Origin: Dermanyssus gallinae | Taxonomy: Eukaryota; Arthropoda; Arachnida; Mesostigmata; Dermanyssidae | DNA: 64,000 bases | Direction of reading: 5' to 3' | Assembly (NCBI GenBank): GCA_003439945.1 | Contig: QVRM01001444.1 | Coordinates: 217,501-281,500 of the forward strand | The notes under the pieces: generated by a model | Told to the model about the DNA's origin: nothing | Seen by the model: only the letters and a program-made list of their open reading frames with translations | The model's database searches: none | Translations under genes and position numbers: made by a program | Part shown: in pieces, positions 51,881-63,398 of the stretch | How positions within the stretch are numbered: position 1 is the first letter of the stretch | Layout of the letters: the number at the start of each line of letters is the position of its first letter

Positions 51881-52552
51881 ACGGCGCGCAGAAGGAGCAA
51901 CTAGGTCGACGAGCAGCAACGTCGTGAAGCATTATATATATATTGCTCTAAATTATATTAAACAGTTAACACATTGGCAATTCCTATGCCTCCAAAACTA
52001 TAAGAAAGAATAGCATGCCAGCCGAGGCGGGTCAGGCGCGCGCTGCCGTCGACGTAGAGTCGCCGCAACTCTATCAACGTAAATAGTGAGTGGCGACGCT
52101 ATACTGGTCTCCATGTCAGTTCCTTGAACAGATAAAGCCACATGGCTAGTTTGTTCGTTGACTTGAGTTGATTGTGCCATATAATGAGATGGGTGTGGTT
52201 ATATATCATGATATGGATGTTATTATATAGTATGATATGGACGCTCTTATATAGGCAGCGTTCCACCTTATTGGATACGTCCACTCCTGGCTCGAGATTG
52301 GTATGCATGCTTACGTACGTACGAACAAGCAGGCAGGGAATTAGAGAATGTTTTATAATACTATTTTATAAAACCGCTAAACAAAATATAAAGTGAAAAA
52401 TATAATATAAAGTTGTATATGACCGCCGTCTGATACTGTATCGAATTTAAGCGTAACCACGTTTAGTTGTAGCACGATAACATTGAAGACACAAATTTGA
52501 ATTGCAGTATGAGTAATTTATTTATATATGTGTGTATATGTATATGTGTGTG

Positions 52553-52556
<4 letters not shown>

Positions 52557-52612
<56 letters not shown>
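52557..52612. repeat. (AT)n microsatellite
   Basis: AT run preceded by TGTG/TATG repeats. Confidence 0.9.
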
Positions 52613-52616
<4 letters not shown>

Positions 52617-53970
52617 TTAGTGGGGCTTGATTATGGCTTTGAATCTTGTCCTATGGCCAATCACGTCTCAAAGGTAAAAAGTCGTATAATTATGGCTTCT
52701 GCAAGCTGGTATTCTTGGCGTGCTGCTGCTGCGGCTGGGCATTGTTGTTAAGTCGGGGTCATATGAAGGACGTAAGTAGAGGACCGTAAAAGGAAAAAGA
52801 CGGAAGACCAATGAGATAGCGACGAACGGACGGGCTGCAGCGGAGAGTGTTTAGTGCTAAGTTCAACTGCCGGCTACCGGATGCTCTGGAACGGAGCTCC
52901 GAGGACGTTCATTGCTGGCTGTCCGCAACGCAGGACCATCGTTTTTGCTCACCGTTTTATCTGCTCACAGATGTATTCGTTTACTTTTGTTGTCGTCGTC
53001 GTTGTTGTTATTGTTGTTGTTGTTGTTTGCAGTGTGGTAGTTGTTGTTTTGGTCTGGTTTGCCAAACGTCGCTGATGTCATATGTAGCAGTGAGAGTAAG
53101 AATTTGTATGGTGAAAAAGCGTTCGTTTTCTGTCGTCGAACGAACAGCTACGCAGTTCGACATTCGTGATCGGGGGTCATAGAAGGAAAGATGGCGGAAG
53201 AAGATACAGCGCGCGCAATACGAAAAGAGGTGGAGTTCGCCAGTGTGTGTATTAGCGGCACATGACTTCACTGACGTTACTGAGTCAGTAACTCAAAAGC
53301 GAGCAGAGTCCTACGTCGGCTATCGTTCTGCGCGTTATCAAGATGAGGTGAATGCTACAGTAATCGCTTCGAATTCTCAAGTAAACTTGCTTGATTTACG
53401 AAACAAAATGACAATGTAGGCAATCAAAGGTTCCTTCATGCGGGCATTCATGCCATGGTGCTTCTAGGAGGCGTTTGCTGCCCGCCAATTTGCCACTGGT
53501 ATCCACATGTCGGGTCTGCAGGCAGTGCTTCGGTAAATCTCGTCGAAATCGCGTATCCGAAAACTGGTGGAGCAGCGGCGAAAAGGGGCTGCTGTGACTG
53601 TGGGAACGATTGATGGGTATATACATGTTGATGTTCGCTAGCTATGTATTCATGATCTGTTCAACCAAACCCTGCAAAATCGTTCAACATTACACACCAC
53701 ACAATTATGCCACTCTCAATCAACGTGTCCCTTAATTGGTTTGTTTCGGCAAATGTAGTTTACTAAGTCAGCTCTACACACACTGTAAGTTTAGTTCATG
53801 GTATCCATTTGTCTCGCTGAAACAGCCTGATGCATTATCACACAAACAGACAAATTAAGATTGATTGCAGTTGCGTGGGGTGGGAAGTGATCACGCATTC
53901 TAGCCACAGGACACCCACCCGGTCAGGATGCTGATGATCTGCGGGACCATAATTACTGTGTTCCCTGTTG

Positions 53971-54002
53971 AAAAAATAATAATAATAATAATAATAATAA
54001 TA
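53971..54002. repeat. (AAT)n microsatellite
   Basis: About 10 AAT units. Confidence 0.85.
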
Positions 54003-54453
54003 AGTTGATGTTACTATCACTAGTAGTAATAATAAGTTATATATAATACGTTATATTGCTTAGTGGATCTATCCAACTGATATTTGTCGACATAATTCGG
54101 ATCGTCAGTATGTACAGAAAACATTCGGACATGGATTAGCGAAACTGCTTCTCTATGTTGTTAGAGTCTTCGTGCCATAAATAATGTAACAATCGTAACG
54201 TGCGGGAAGGCAAAAAGAAAATAGGACAACGTTTTGGTTGATTGTGATGTGTTAAAAGTTTGTGAGTCACGACAAGAGATACTTTCGTTGGCCACCATTA
54301 TAATTAAGATTCAGCTGTATTGGATGAATGACAGGTTAATGGAGCCGCTCTCTGTGTGTCGGTTATATGTCAGAGATTCTGCATAATTGGTGTACGCGGG
54401 TCATTTGAGAGAAAACAGTGGAGGTAACAAAAGGTGCGACAAACTAAGATATA

Positions 54454-54486
<33 letters not shown>

Positions 54487-54490
<4 letters not shown>

Positions 54491-55315
54491 CGAGATATAG
54501 GAAGTGAGAGAAATGAGAGAGAGCGGGGGAGGGGAAGTCATTAACATGGAAGAAGAAGGACCGATCCACTGGGACACTTCTAGCTACACTCTGATGTTGC
54601 AATAGAGGATGTTTGCCTTGGCTTCATTTGCTTGAAGTCGAAACACCGAGTCGAATCGAATCGAACCTCGAGATGTCGGCAGATTGAAAGGCTGAAAGTG
54701 TTAGCTTAAGTAACTCCACGTTACGACGTGGACGACAGCGCGCCGCCATGTGTGCGCGGGTAGACGCCGTTCGATTGGTTTATGTATTTGACGATTTTTG
54801 GGGTAACGACTACTAGTTGTATGCCTGATGCATGCCGCTTCGCTGGATGAAATTGGGACGGCGCGTAGAACTTAAAGTGGTGCGAGGTGTTTTAGAGGTG
54901 TGGTCACAGGTGCTAACCACCCCGCCCCGACAACATTGTCAAAATAGAGCACATATTGTAGAAACACACTCTAGTAAAGGCAATCATCGATATGCTCGTC
55001 TGTGCCCGAATGATATCAGCATCGTCATCATTGTCGTCGTCGTCTTCATGATACCATGATATCATCATTCTTTATCATTCAAGCATTTGATCATTCAAGC
55101 GAGGTCTGCAACTATCGGAGGGTGATTCTGGCATAGCTGTTCTTCGAGCTTGTATGCATGTATGAATAGGTGAATGTGCCTTACAGGAATAGTAACCGTC
55201 CGTCAAAGTCGTTCACATATACATACCGTATGTGAATGCAAATGCACAGAGATATACAGACATTCACACACACACAGACATTCACACATATACACAATGA
55301 TTCTCACGCCCAAAA

Positions 55316-55360
<45 letters not shown>

Positions 55361-58300
55361 GTATATATATTTGCGCACACACCAGCCACATTTGTAGATG
55401 ACGTGTAAATGTGTACGAAAGTAATACCTGTATATACATCGACGTGCTTGCGGATTTGCAGCGGCACCGCTGTAGCGAGGTTGCTCTGCGCAAACGATAT
55501 GGGGGGTGAAGTGGTTGATTGAGGTCTGCCAACCTTGACACAGGCAGATAACGAGATGGCGTTCTATGTTCTATGATGATGATGTTGTATGCTGTTTGTT
55601 TGCTCGCTCGCTCGCTTGCTTTATGCGCTACACATGGCGCTCACATAACTGCGATTTGTGTGTGCACACTTGTGTGTATATGGTGTTTAAGGGGAGACGT
55701 ATGGTTGTGCACGGGAGCACGGGCAGGTTTCAGCAGCAGCAGCGGCAGCAGCAGCAGCAGTAACAGTTCAGTGCCGCATTGGTCGCGTTCCCCCAGAGAA
55801 TGCCTACTCTAAGTCGACGTAATGTGATGATGAGGCGTGTATGTATGCTGCTGTGCGTCGCTCACCGGTGTTGCGCGTTTTGACCCTTGCTTGCCTGGCT
55901 GTATGTATGGGGGCGGCTGTATTGGGCTACGGTTAAGCGTTATTGGGCTACTGTTAAGGGCACTAAGCGTGCACTCACTCTCTCCGTTCGTAGCTGTAGC
56001 ACTTGTTTTTGTTGTCTGTCGAGTTACTTAGGATCCTTTCAGCCGGTTTCACGACCAGTGTCGTAACATGGCCATTTGTGACCGGTGGCGTCGTCGTCGG
56101 CGTCGTTGTCGTTTTATTGCAGCGCTGTCGTCACCATTACCATCGTGCTCACAAATGCTCAGCCACTGGATCGCGACGAAACTGTTATGACTGACCTTCG
56201 TGGTCATCGTCGCGCTACACTAACACCGGCCGGCTGGGATGGAGGTGCGCGAACCCCACCACCGGCCAACCGGCCAAACGACCATACCCGGGCGCGGTGT
56301 GCTCTACTGGTGGCGCTCGGGTTTAGTCGCTGCTCGAATGTCTGCTTCGTGCGCCCTACTGATGACCCCCATGCAGACGACCGTTATTGTTGCACAAACT
56401 GTATGGCGGCATTAATAATCTTGTAATAAGGATCATAATCATCATCATCACCACCATCATCATCATCATCATCATCGTGACAGTCACCATTGTGTGAAAT
56501 ACGTATACGGTTTCGGGGCATGCTTTACTTCAGAGCCAGAGTAGGTAGCAGCGGTCACAGCAATGTCGCAGTACTAACAGAACAGTGCGTGCTAACGATG
56601 AGAAAATGCGACGACATGAACAAAACGAGCAAAAGCAACAGCAATAACTAGGTGACTTGGTTGGACCGCAGTCGAAGTAGGCTTGTGCGGAAATCAAGCG
56701 ATTCATAACGGCAACGTATGCAGTTCTGTGGTGTGTTGCAGGCGGAAGGCCTAAGCGACGATGGAATGATGAGTAAAATTCCTAATAGATGATTGGTTAA
56801 CTAGCTAGCTGCATGCTACTGGTTAGCCGTAGTCATAGTCACAGTAGTTTGTCTGTCTGCACTCGCTGTACAGTTAGTTACAGTTACGGCCGACTACGGC
56901 AAATGCCAAAGGGAAGGAAGTATTTCACGCGGCAATGGCTGTTTTAGTGTCCCAATGAGGCGACGAGTCGATGTCGGATTCGTCCTACATTGCACAAAAG
57001 GACAGCAGCAGAAAAAGAGCAGCAAAAGTGAGTGGTGGTTTTCTGCTGAGCACTTCGTCCGATTCCACTACTTTTCACTGTTCGATCGGCATATGCATTC
57101 TCTTACGGCATCATTCTGTGCCTCTTTATACTAGCTGACCTTGATCTTCTCTACAGCTAATGCTGCTGCTGCTGATTCGCATTGACACCTATTGACCTCG
57201 ACGGTAAATCCTTTAGCTCTATCTAATCGCCTATTCCGTGCGAATCGTCTAAACCGTGGTCGTTCTACACCTATCGTCGCCATTACCAGCGATACACAGC
57301 TCTCAACGACGGCAGCTGTGTGAATTAACAACTCGGACTTCTGTTTCTGCTACAGCCTCCGGCCGGCGGCTTGAACTTTCTCTTGTATTCGGGATTCCAG
57401 GGAAGACGAGAGAGTGGGTTAGCGAATCGAAGCGCTCGAAGAGAGGGGACAGCATCTCATGGCGTTCTCAAGGTCAGCGAGGTGTGAACGGCTTCGGTCG
57501 AAGTGCGAGGTCAAACGCTTCGTGACCCAGGTCTACTTCGCTGTCTATAATCGAGGTGGCACACAGGACGGTAGTGGCGTGAAGCGTACGCACGCAGTTT
57601 CGGTTACATTGACGCGCTCGAGTGGAGCTGACGGTTGGTGCGCGCCTGCATTAGGGCTGAAGTAACGGTTCGAACTGGCATAGCATGTTGGCGACGGTTT
57701 CGTAGCTTGTGTCGTTTATTCTTATCGTGTATTCTCTGTTTGTTAACAGGATACATCGCTTGCAGAAAGCGCGGCCGTGCTTGTTGTGTTGTTAATAGCG
57801 GCTGTACTACAAATACTAGTTATAGTAATGTAGTAGTAGTAGTAAAACTAGTAGGACCATGTGGGACACACACAGCAAGGGCAATAGATCACTGTAAGTA
57901 TTTGCGTGTGTGCTTTGCACGCGTATGTTCGTTGTTGCAGTTCAATTTCGTATGCGTGATTCTGTAGCAAGCGTGGTACTTGAATGGGATGGTCCTGGTT
58001 AATCTCAGTCAATCAATCAATCAATCACTCAATCGATTCATCGACCAGTGGTGGATCGGGAACATCATTGTTTCGGTTCGGTTCGGTCCGGTCCTCATAA
58101 CGCGCTGATCAGGCATCGGTGATTGGATTAGCATGTTGTCGTTGTTGTTGTTGTTGTTGTGGTCGTAGTTTCGCGGGTCGGTTGAAGCGTGTGCAAAGCG
58201 GCTTCTCAAACGCTGATGAAACCCCGTTGAGATGTGGTGCGCATTGTCCCTTCGCGCCCTTTAGGAGAAGAGTATTCCTACTCCCGCTTCCCGACTGATG

Positions 58301-59325
58301 GCGCCGAGGGCGTCATTTATGACATCGGTATCGTTGCCCTAGTGGTTGGGCTGCAGGTGGTGGTGGTGGCGGCGGCGGTGGTGGGCGCTGAGTGGGTAGA
58401 AGGCGCCTTGTGCTCGTGGTGAAAGCGGGTGGGGCTCACTCGGGCCTTGCGACTGTGGGACGCCGCCTTCCGTGGCGAGGTTCCTGAAGTCGCATCGCGT
58501 CGTCTCGGGTGTAGTTTGGCGTGGCTCGTATCGTTTGCGTTTACTTGCTACATTTGCTAGCTTGCTTGCATGCTCCATGCATGCTGCATGCCTCTTCGTA
58601 TAGCCCTGCATAATTCTGTCTGGGAGCCCAAGGAGTGTGGAACATCTTGCGTGTGGCCCGTTACCGCGTGGACTCGTCGAAATGTGGCTGGATCTGGCCA
58701 ACCGCTGTCATGCGTGCCACGCAGTTCTTACGCAGCCAACGGCGATCGGCATCCACTCCACATTTGTTGATCGTCAGCTGGCTGGCTGTCGCTTACATTT
58801 TGCGTCGCTTCTGATGTTTTACAAACTCCTGAGCATCCCTGTCCCATTGGCGGGCCTCGAGTGCGCCGAGGATCTCATCTGTAAACGGGTCGACGGGCTA
58901 TTAGTCTCTAGCCGCTCGCTCAACTCATAACATCGTGCTGGTCATTCAAACTAAACGTTTGGATCATTAATTGATTGGTACATCACCAAGAATAAACTAT
59001 TCTATTATATGAATGTCCCTGTTCATCTCAATCCTGATAGTCAACACAAAACCACCATTAGCTTATACATCCATTGAAAGTGCTACTTATATTCAATACA
59101 ATAAAGCTTTTTTTATACGTACTTTTCTCTTTTGGTTGAAGCAGTGGCAGGTCCATAGGAGTAATGTTCCGGATATTTTCCCCACCGTTGACTCCCGGAA
59201 CCTACAGTTAGAAATACGCATTTATGAGCTTCATTCGAACGATGTTTATTCGACTCTATATAGTTCAATCAGGTTTGTTTATACCTACCTTATTAATTCG
59301 TTTAATGATCTACGAATATATATAC
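54487..59325. other. GC-richer stretch, no gene recognised
   Basis: It contains (AT)n at 55319-55359, (CAG)n at 55732-55762, (ATC)n at 56438-56476, (AATC)n at 58010-58036 and (TTG)n near 58138-58160. Composition resembles the UTR and promoter stretches around parkin and CPSF6, so a 5' region of an unseen gene is possible. The open frame at 58637-58930 has no domain that I know. Confidence 0.4.

Positions 59326-59378
<53 letters not shown>
59326..59378. repeat. (AT)n array at the 3' end of the minus-strand LINE
   Basis: On the minus strand it directly follows AATAAATCAATCAAT, so it looks like the LINE's simple-repeat tail. Confidence 0.85.
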
Positions 59379-59379
<1 letters not shown>

Positions 59380-59433
59380 ATTGATTTATTGTTCGCTTGG
59401 CATGTATACCTAAATACACATGTCACCCATTTA

Positions 59434-60720
59434 CAGGTAGTTCAACAAGTTCTTAAAATGAGCTTTTCAGAATTCGAATTTTGGCGCGCTTCACCGTTAT
59501 TGGAAACGGCAACTTTTCGACTGCCAGCAGTCAAAATATTATGGCGATTGGCCGTTGCAATTTCGTGTGATCGCTTTTCCCGTGCAACGTATCGGCGTGA
59601 TTTTGAAAAATTGAGAAAAAAGAGTTTCGAGTGGTTATCAAGCATTTTATTTCAAAGGTTGGAATGCGACCCAAGTGAAAACTGAGTTAGACGAGGTGTA
59701 CGGTGACTCTGCGCCATGTTTTGCCACTGTTTCCAACTGGATTAATGTGTTAAAAAGAGGTCGCAGGAGCACCGGGATGAACTACGTTCAAAACGCCCAA
59801 AAACGGCAACTGATTAGGAAAACGTGGAAAAGGTGCGGAAAATCGTTGCCGCAGATAAGCGAGTGAATATTAGGGAGATAACGGAGGCCTTGGGGATCAG
59901 TTTGGGTAGTGTGCATTTCATCCTGCACGAAAACTTGAAGATGAAAAAGCTCAGAGCAAAATGGGTGCCGCATTTGCTCAACCAAGGCCAAAAAGACGCG
60001 CGTGTTTCCGCTTCACAGCGAAAATTGGCCAAGATGTCGAAAAATCCGTCGGATTTTTGGGGCAGATTCGTGACCGTCGATGAAAGCTGGGTCCATCACT
60101 ACACTCCCGAGACCCAAGAAGCATCTCGTCAATGGTGTGCACCTGGTGAAGGACCTCCGAAGAGGGTGCGGACAACGGCATCGGCCGGAAAAATGATGGC
60201 TACGGTTTTTTGGGACCAACGTGGAATAATTCTGGTCGACTACCTTGAGAGCGGTAAAACGATCACGGGAGAATATTATGCAAGACTGCTGGACTGCCTG
60301 AAGCAAGAACTCATCGTGAAACGGCCCGCTTTGCAGAAGAAGGTTGTCCTGTTTCACCAGGACAATGCTCCCGCACACAAGTCGCGGCAAGCAACGGCAA
60401 AACTGGCCCAACTGAGGTTCGAACTTATTGAACAACCTTCCTATTCTCCAGACCTGGCCCCCTCTGATTATTTCCTTTTCGGACATTTGAAGAATAGTCT
60501 CGGTGGAAAGCGTTTTTCCAGCAATGAAGAGGTTAAGGCTGCTGTCAATGCCTATTTTCAGTCTAAAGACGCGGAATTCTACTCAAGAGGTATAAATGCT
60601 CTGAAATCTCGGTGGGAAAAGTGTATTGAGCTTCTCGGGAAGTATATCGAATAAGAAAAAATTAAAAACAAGATTTGGAAAATTCTTGGTTTTCATTCTA
60701 AGAACTTGTTGAACTACCTG
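59434..60720 (+). mobile_element. mariner DNA transposon, 1,287 bp, with TIRs and TA duplication
   Basis: Ends are inverted repeats: CAGGTAGTTCAACAAGTTCT at the left and its complement at the right, matching for about 23 bp and with one mismatch beyond. They are flanked by TA at 59432-59433 and 60721-60722. The length is typical for mariner. The element carries the transposase pseudogene described below and lies in the 3' UTR of a minus-strand LINE. Confidence 0.95.
59610..60654 (+). pseudogene. mariner transposase, broken N-terminal half, intact catalytic part
   Basis: A mariner transposase cuts at its terminal repeats and inserts at TA. From 59818 on the frame is open for about 280 residues to TAA at 60652-60654. 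It shows VTVDESWVHHYTPETQEASR (first Asp), FHQDNAPAH (second) and YSPDLAPSDYFLF (third), spacing D,D34D. The helix-turn-helix half is damaged: ATT stands where the start would be (59610), the frame shifts near 59650 and again near 59760, and a TAG lies at 59815-59817. It cannot make a full protein as written. Some breaks could be sequencing errors, but four make decay more likely. Confidence 0.93.
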
Positions 60721-61440
60721 TATATCAGAGGCGCTTAGAGCGGCAGCATATATATTACCTACGCATCCATATAATCCATGTCTACTTCAATACCTACTGA
60801 GTATTTGCTTTCCATTGTGACAACCTCTGCTTTGTAATATCGACCAGGTCATTTCTAACATTTGGTCTTAGAGCTAGGGCCTCCGCCAGCTCTATATCTC
60901 TGCTCCCCCCTAATGCTATACATTCTCTAATAATATGTTCGATTGACTCATTCTCTAGCCATTCTGTACTCCTCCTTATATTTAGCTCTATGTATCCTTG
61001 TATCCAACATCCCTGCCCTGGCATCTGCCAATAGCCCACTCGCTCTTGAATTATCGTATACCCATTCTACCCCGCCCCTTTCGCGCTTTTCTCTTCCATA
61101 CATAGTTGCCAAACTTGATTTGGAGCCCATCGCCAATTTCCATTTGTCTGTATATGACTTGTTTACCTTCAATTTCACCATTTTCTCGGATACCCTCGCT
61201 CTTGCCCATTGCTGACAATTGTACCCAATCTCCCTAGCTGCAAACTCTACTCTGCGATCCCACCTCGTTTTAATCCTAAGTGCCGTCTTTACCAGCTGCA
61301 TCTGTTTAACCCATATTTTATTTGTTACATTTTCAATCCTACTACTAAATCTAAGCTTACTTTGTACTTCCCTTTGTATAAATGTTGACATTCTTCCTTC
61401 CCCCTCAAGGAATTCCCTATATATATATATATATGAGTGG

Positions 61441-61603
61441 TAGAGCAAGGTATGCGTACAGCGTACCAATGTAAGCGCTGCAAAACTCAACATCTATTTC
61501 TGCCAATCTGAGTAGCCGGTGATAAAAACTTCATACAATGGGCTCCACGAAGGCATAAACATCATGTTCACTTCTCGAGAAAGAAATGATATGAAAGATA
61601 ATT

Positions 61604-61648
<45 letters not shown>

Positions 61649-62556
61649 TTTTTTTGTGCTGCATTGCTCACTTACACTGCTGTCACGCTATGCCTAGAGT
61701 TGCAAGACTTTCATTAGCTAGTAGTTTCCAAGGAGCGACACAAATGAGGCATCATTCGACATGAGGAGCCTTTGTGCAATGTGCACTATCGTCGGCAAAA
61801 CATAGTTAAGACAATCAAACAAACAGACTAAGGTCACAAAGTGTTACAGAGTACTATCAGCACTTTGTTCTACATAAGGGAAGTAGAGATAACTAAAGTC
61901 TTGCAGGGAAGGGTAATCATGTATACGTATGAATATTTATATTTCCCTAGGGAGGGGCAAAAGGCTGTGCGGCGTCAGAGCTTATGCTAGCTGCCATTAT
62001 GCATAGCTTCTTCCACGCGTCCTAATCCATATATATATACCTGAAAACGCACTTTCAACATATGATCGCTTAAGTTCCGATTCGTACGATTTTTAGCCGC
62101 AATATTTTAAACCAACCATCGGTTAATAAGGCTATTGTGTATGTATGCATCGTAGAACAATTAATTGTGGTGCATATACGAAGTTTTTTTGTACAAAACA
62201 AAAATCGATGAAAATTAAATGCTGCGGTCGTAAAGCATGGACACCTACATTAATGTTAACTCGCGGTGAATCTAGCAATGCACGTTTTGACGTTACACCA
62301 AACTATCTAGGAAGTCGGTGATCCGTATGTCTGAAGAGTTGCACGCACTTAACACATCAAACAATACATTTGCTTGGCGTATGTGAAGGTGGATACACGA
62401 GAAATGCTTTTTCTCCTGTTTTCCTATCAAATATATTTAATTGACTTACTTCATCTACCGTTTTGTTCACAAAACAGCCCCTACTTTTTAAATAACAGCG
62501 TTCTCTATTCTTGTTTTATTTGTTGTACAGGACCTTTAGAAGACATCGACTATAGC

Positions 62557-62559
<3 letters not shown>
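61441..62559. other. Intergenic, nothing recognised
   Basis: AT-rich, with an (AT)n run at 61607-61643. Only short open frames. Confidence 0.5.
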
Positions 62560-62588
<29 letters not shown>

Positions 62589-62590
<2 letters not shown>

Positions 62591-62768
62591 GAGCAAGGTG
62601 GCTTAGTGGCAAAGCCTTTGCCTTGCATTCGGGAGGACTGGGTTCGAGACCCAGACCGGCCACTCTTAAATTGGTTTGCATGGTTTCCAATTTAGACAAG
62701 GTAAATGCCGGAGTGGAATAAACTTAGCCATGACATGAAAAATCCGTACACGGGCAATTGCCTTACAA

Positions 62769-62786
<18 letters not shown>
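62589..62786 (+). repeat. tRNA-derived SINE, family A, copy 3
   Basis: A box TGGCTTAGTGG (62599-62609), B box GGTTCGAGACC (62641-62651), the anticodon-loop region resembling tRNA-Ala (CTTGCATTC). The body has AAATTGGTTTGCATGGTTTCC and ends in about 20 A. (AT)n flanks both sides (62560-62588 and 62787-62835). The sense copy with a clean A tail makes this the clearest member. Confidence 0.85.

Positions 62787-62835
<49 letters not shown>
62787..62835. repeat. (AT)n microsatellite after the SINE A tail
   Basis: Follows the A run without a gap. (AT)n also precedes the SINE, so it may have inserted into an existing AT array. Confidence 0.9.
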
Positions 62836-62841
<6 letters not shown>

Positions 62842-63398
62842 AAGGTTAGTCACAAAGTGCTGCCGATATCCTAAAGGACATTCAGAAATGTATTGCATAG
62901 CCAAATGTATGCTTCAGAGCTTTAGCAAGATTTAAAACAATTGGAATGGCAAGATGGATGCTAACGGCAAGACCCAACCTAAGACTCTTCCATTGTAAGG
63001 TTAAATCATTAAATCATATTCTGTAGTAAGGGCTGTAGTCAAGGGTCAAAGAAAGTGAAAAACGCGTCTATACGCAATATTTGTTGCATGGCTATTACCA
63101 CAACCTCTGTACAGGCCTTTTCAATAGAAAACTTTAACCTTTTTAGAGTCACTCTTTTGTTCGTTGCAAACGTGAACAAATTAGCTTTTGACACTCTTCA
63201 AGCTTCCGACGAAACAAACAAAAGAAGAGGTAGAATCAGAGCTATAATATGAGTACGATCCTATGCGAAGTCCACGTAGCCGACATATGCGGCTGGCGTA
63301 GTAATAATTAGTAATAATGGATCTTCTACGAAATACGAAATCAATTTCTTTCCACGTCCCTACGTTCAGTAGGAATTGATTTGCTAAGGAACAGACTA
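62836..63398. other. Intergenic, nothing recognised
   Basis: Short open frames only. Confidence 0.5.

Larger units (their letters stand above)
52000..54450. other. Intergenic, no gene recognised
   Basis: It contains (AT)n at 52557-52612, (TTG)/(GTC) stretches near 52988-53030 and (AAT)n at 53971-54002. Open frames are short and compositionally biased. Confidence 0.45.
59379..61440 (-). mobile_element. 5'-truncated non-LTR retrotransposon, interrupted by a mariner
   Basis: The minus strand encodes LINE C-terminal sequence in two frames (about 61430-60790): a basic region, then RASGLLADARAGMLDTR, then ESIEHIIRECIALGG, an H-x(4)-C pattern like the terminal zinc knuckle of some LINEs. The 3' UTR continues to 59379, with AATAAA near the end and an (AT)n tail. 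The mariner at 59434-60720 sits inside that UTR. A second copy of the UTR lies at 9940-10022. Frame breaks show it is inactive. Confidence 0.65.

Noticed and set aside
62589..62662. Possible functional tRNA-Ala gene
   Set aside because: The head is fused to a body shared with two other loci and ends in an A tail. Acceptor-stem pairing is not convincing, so SINE is the better call.
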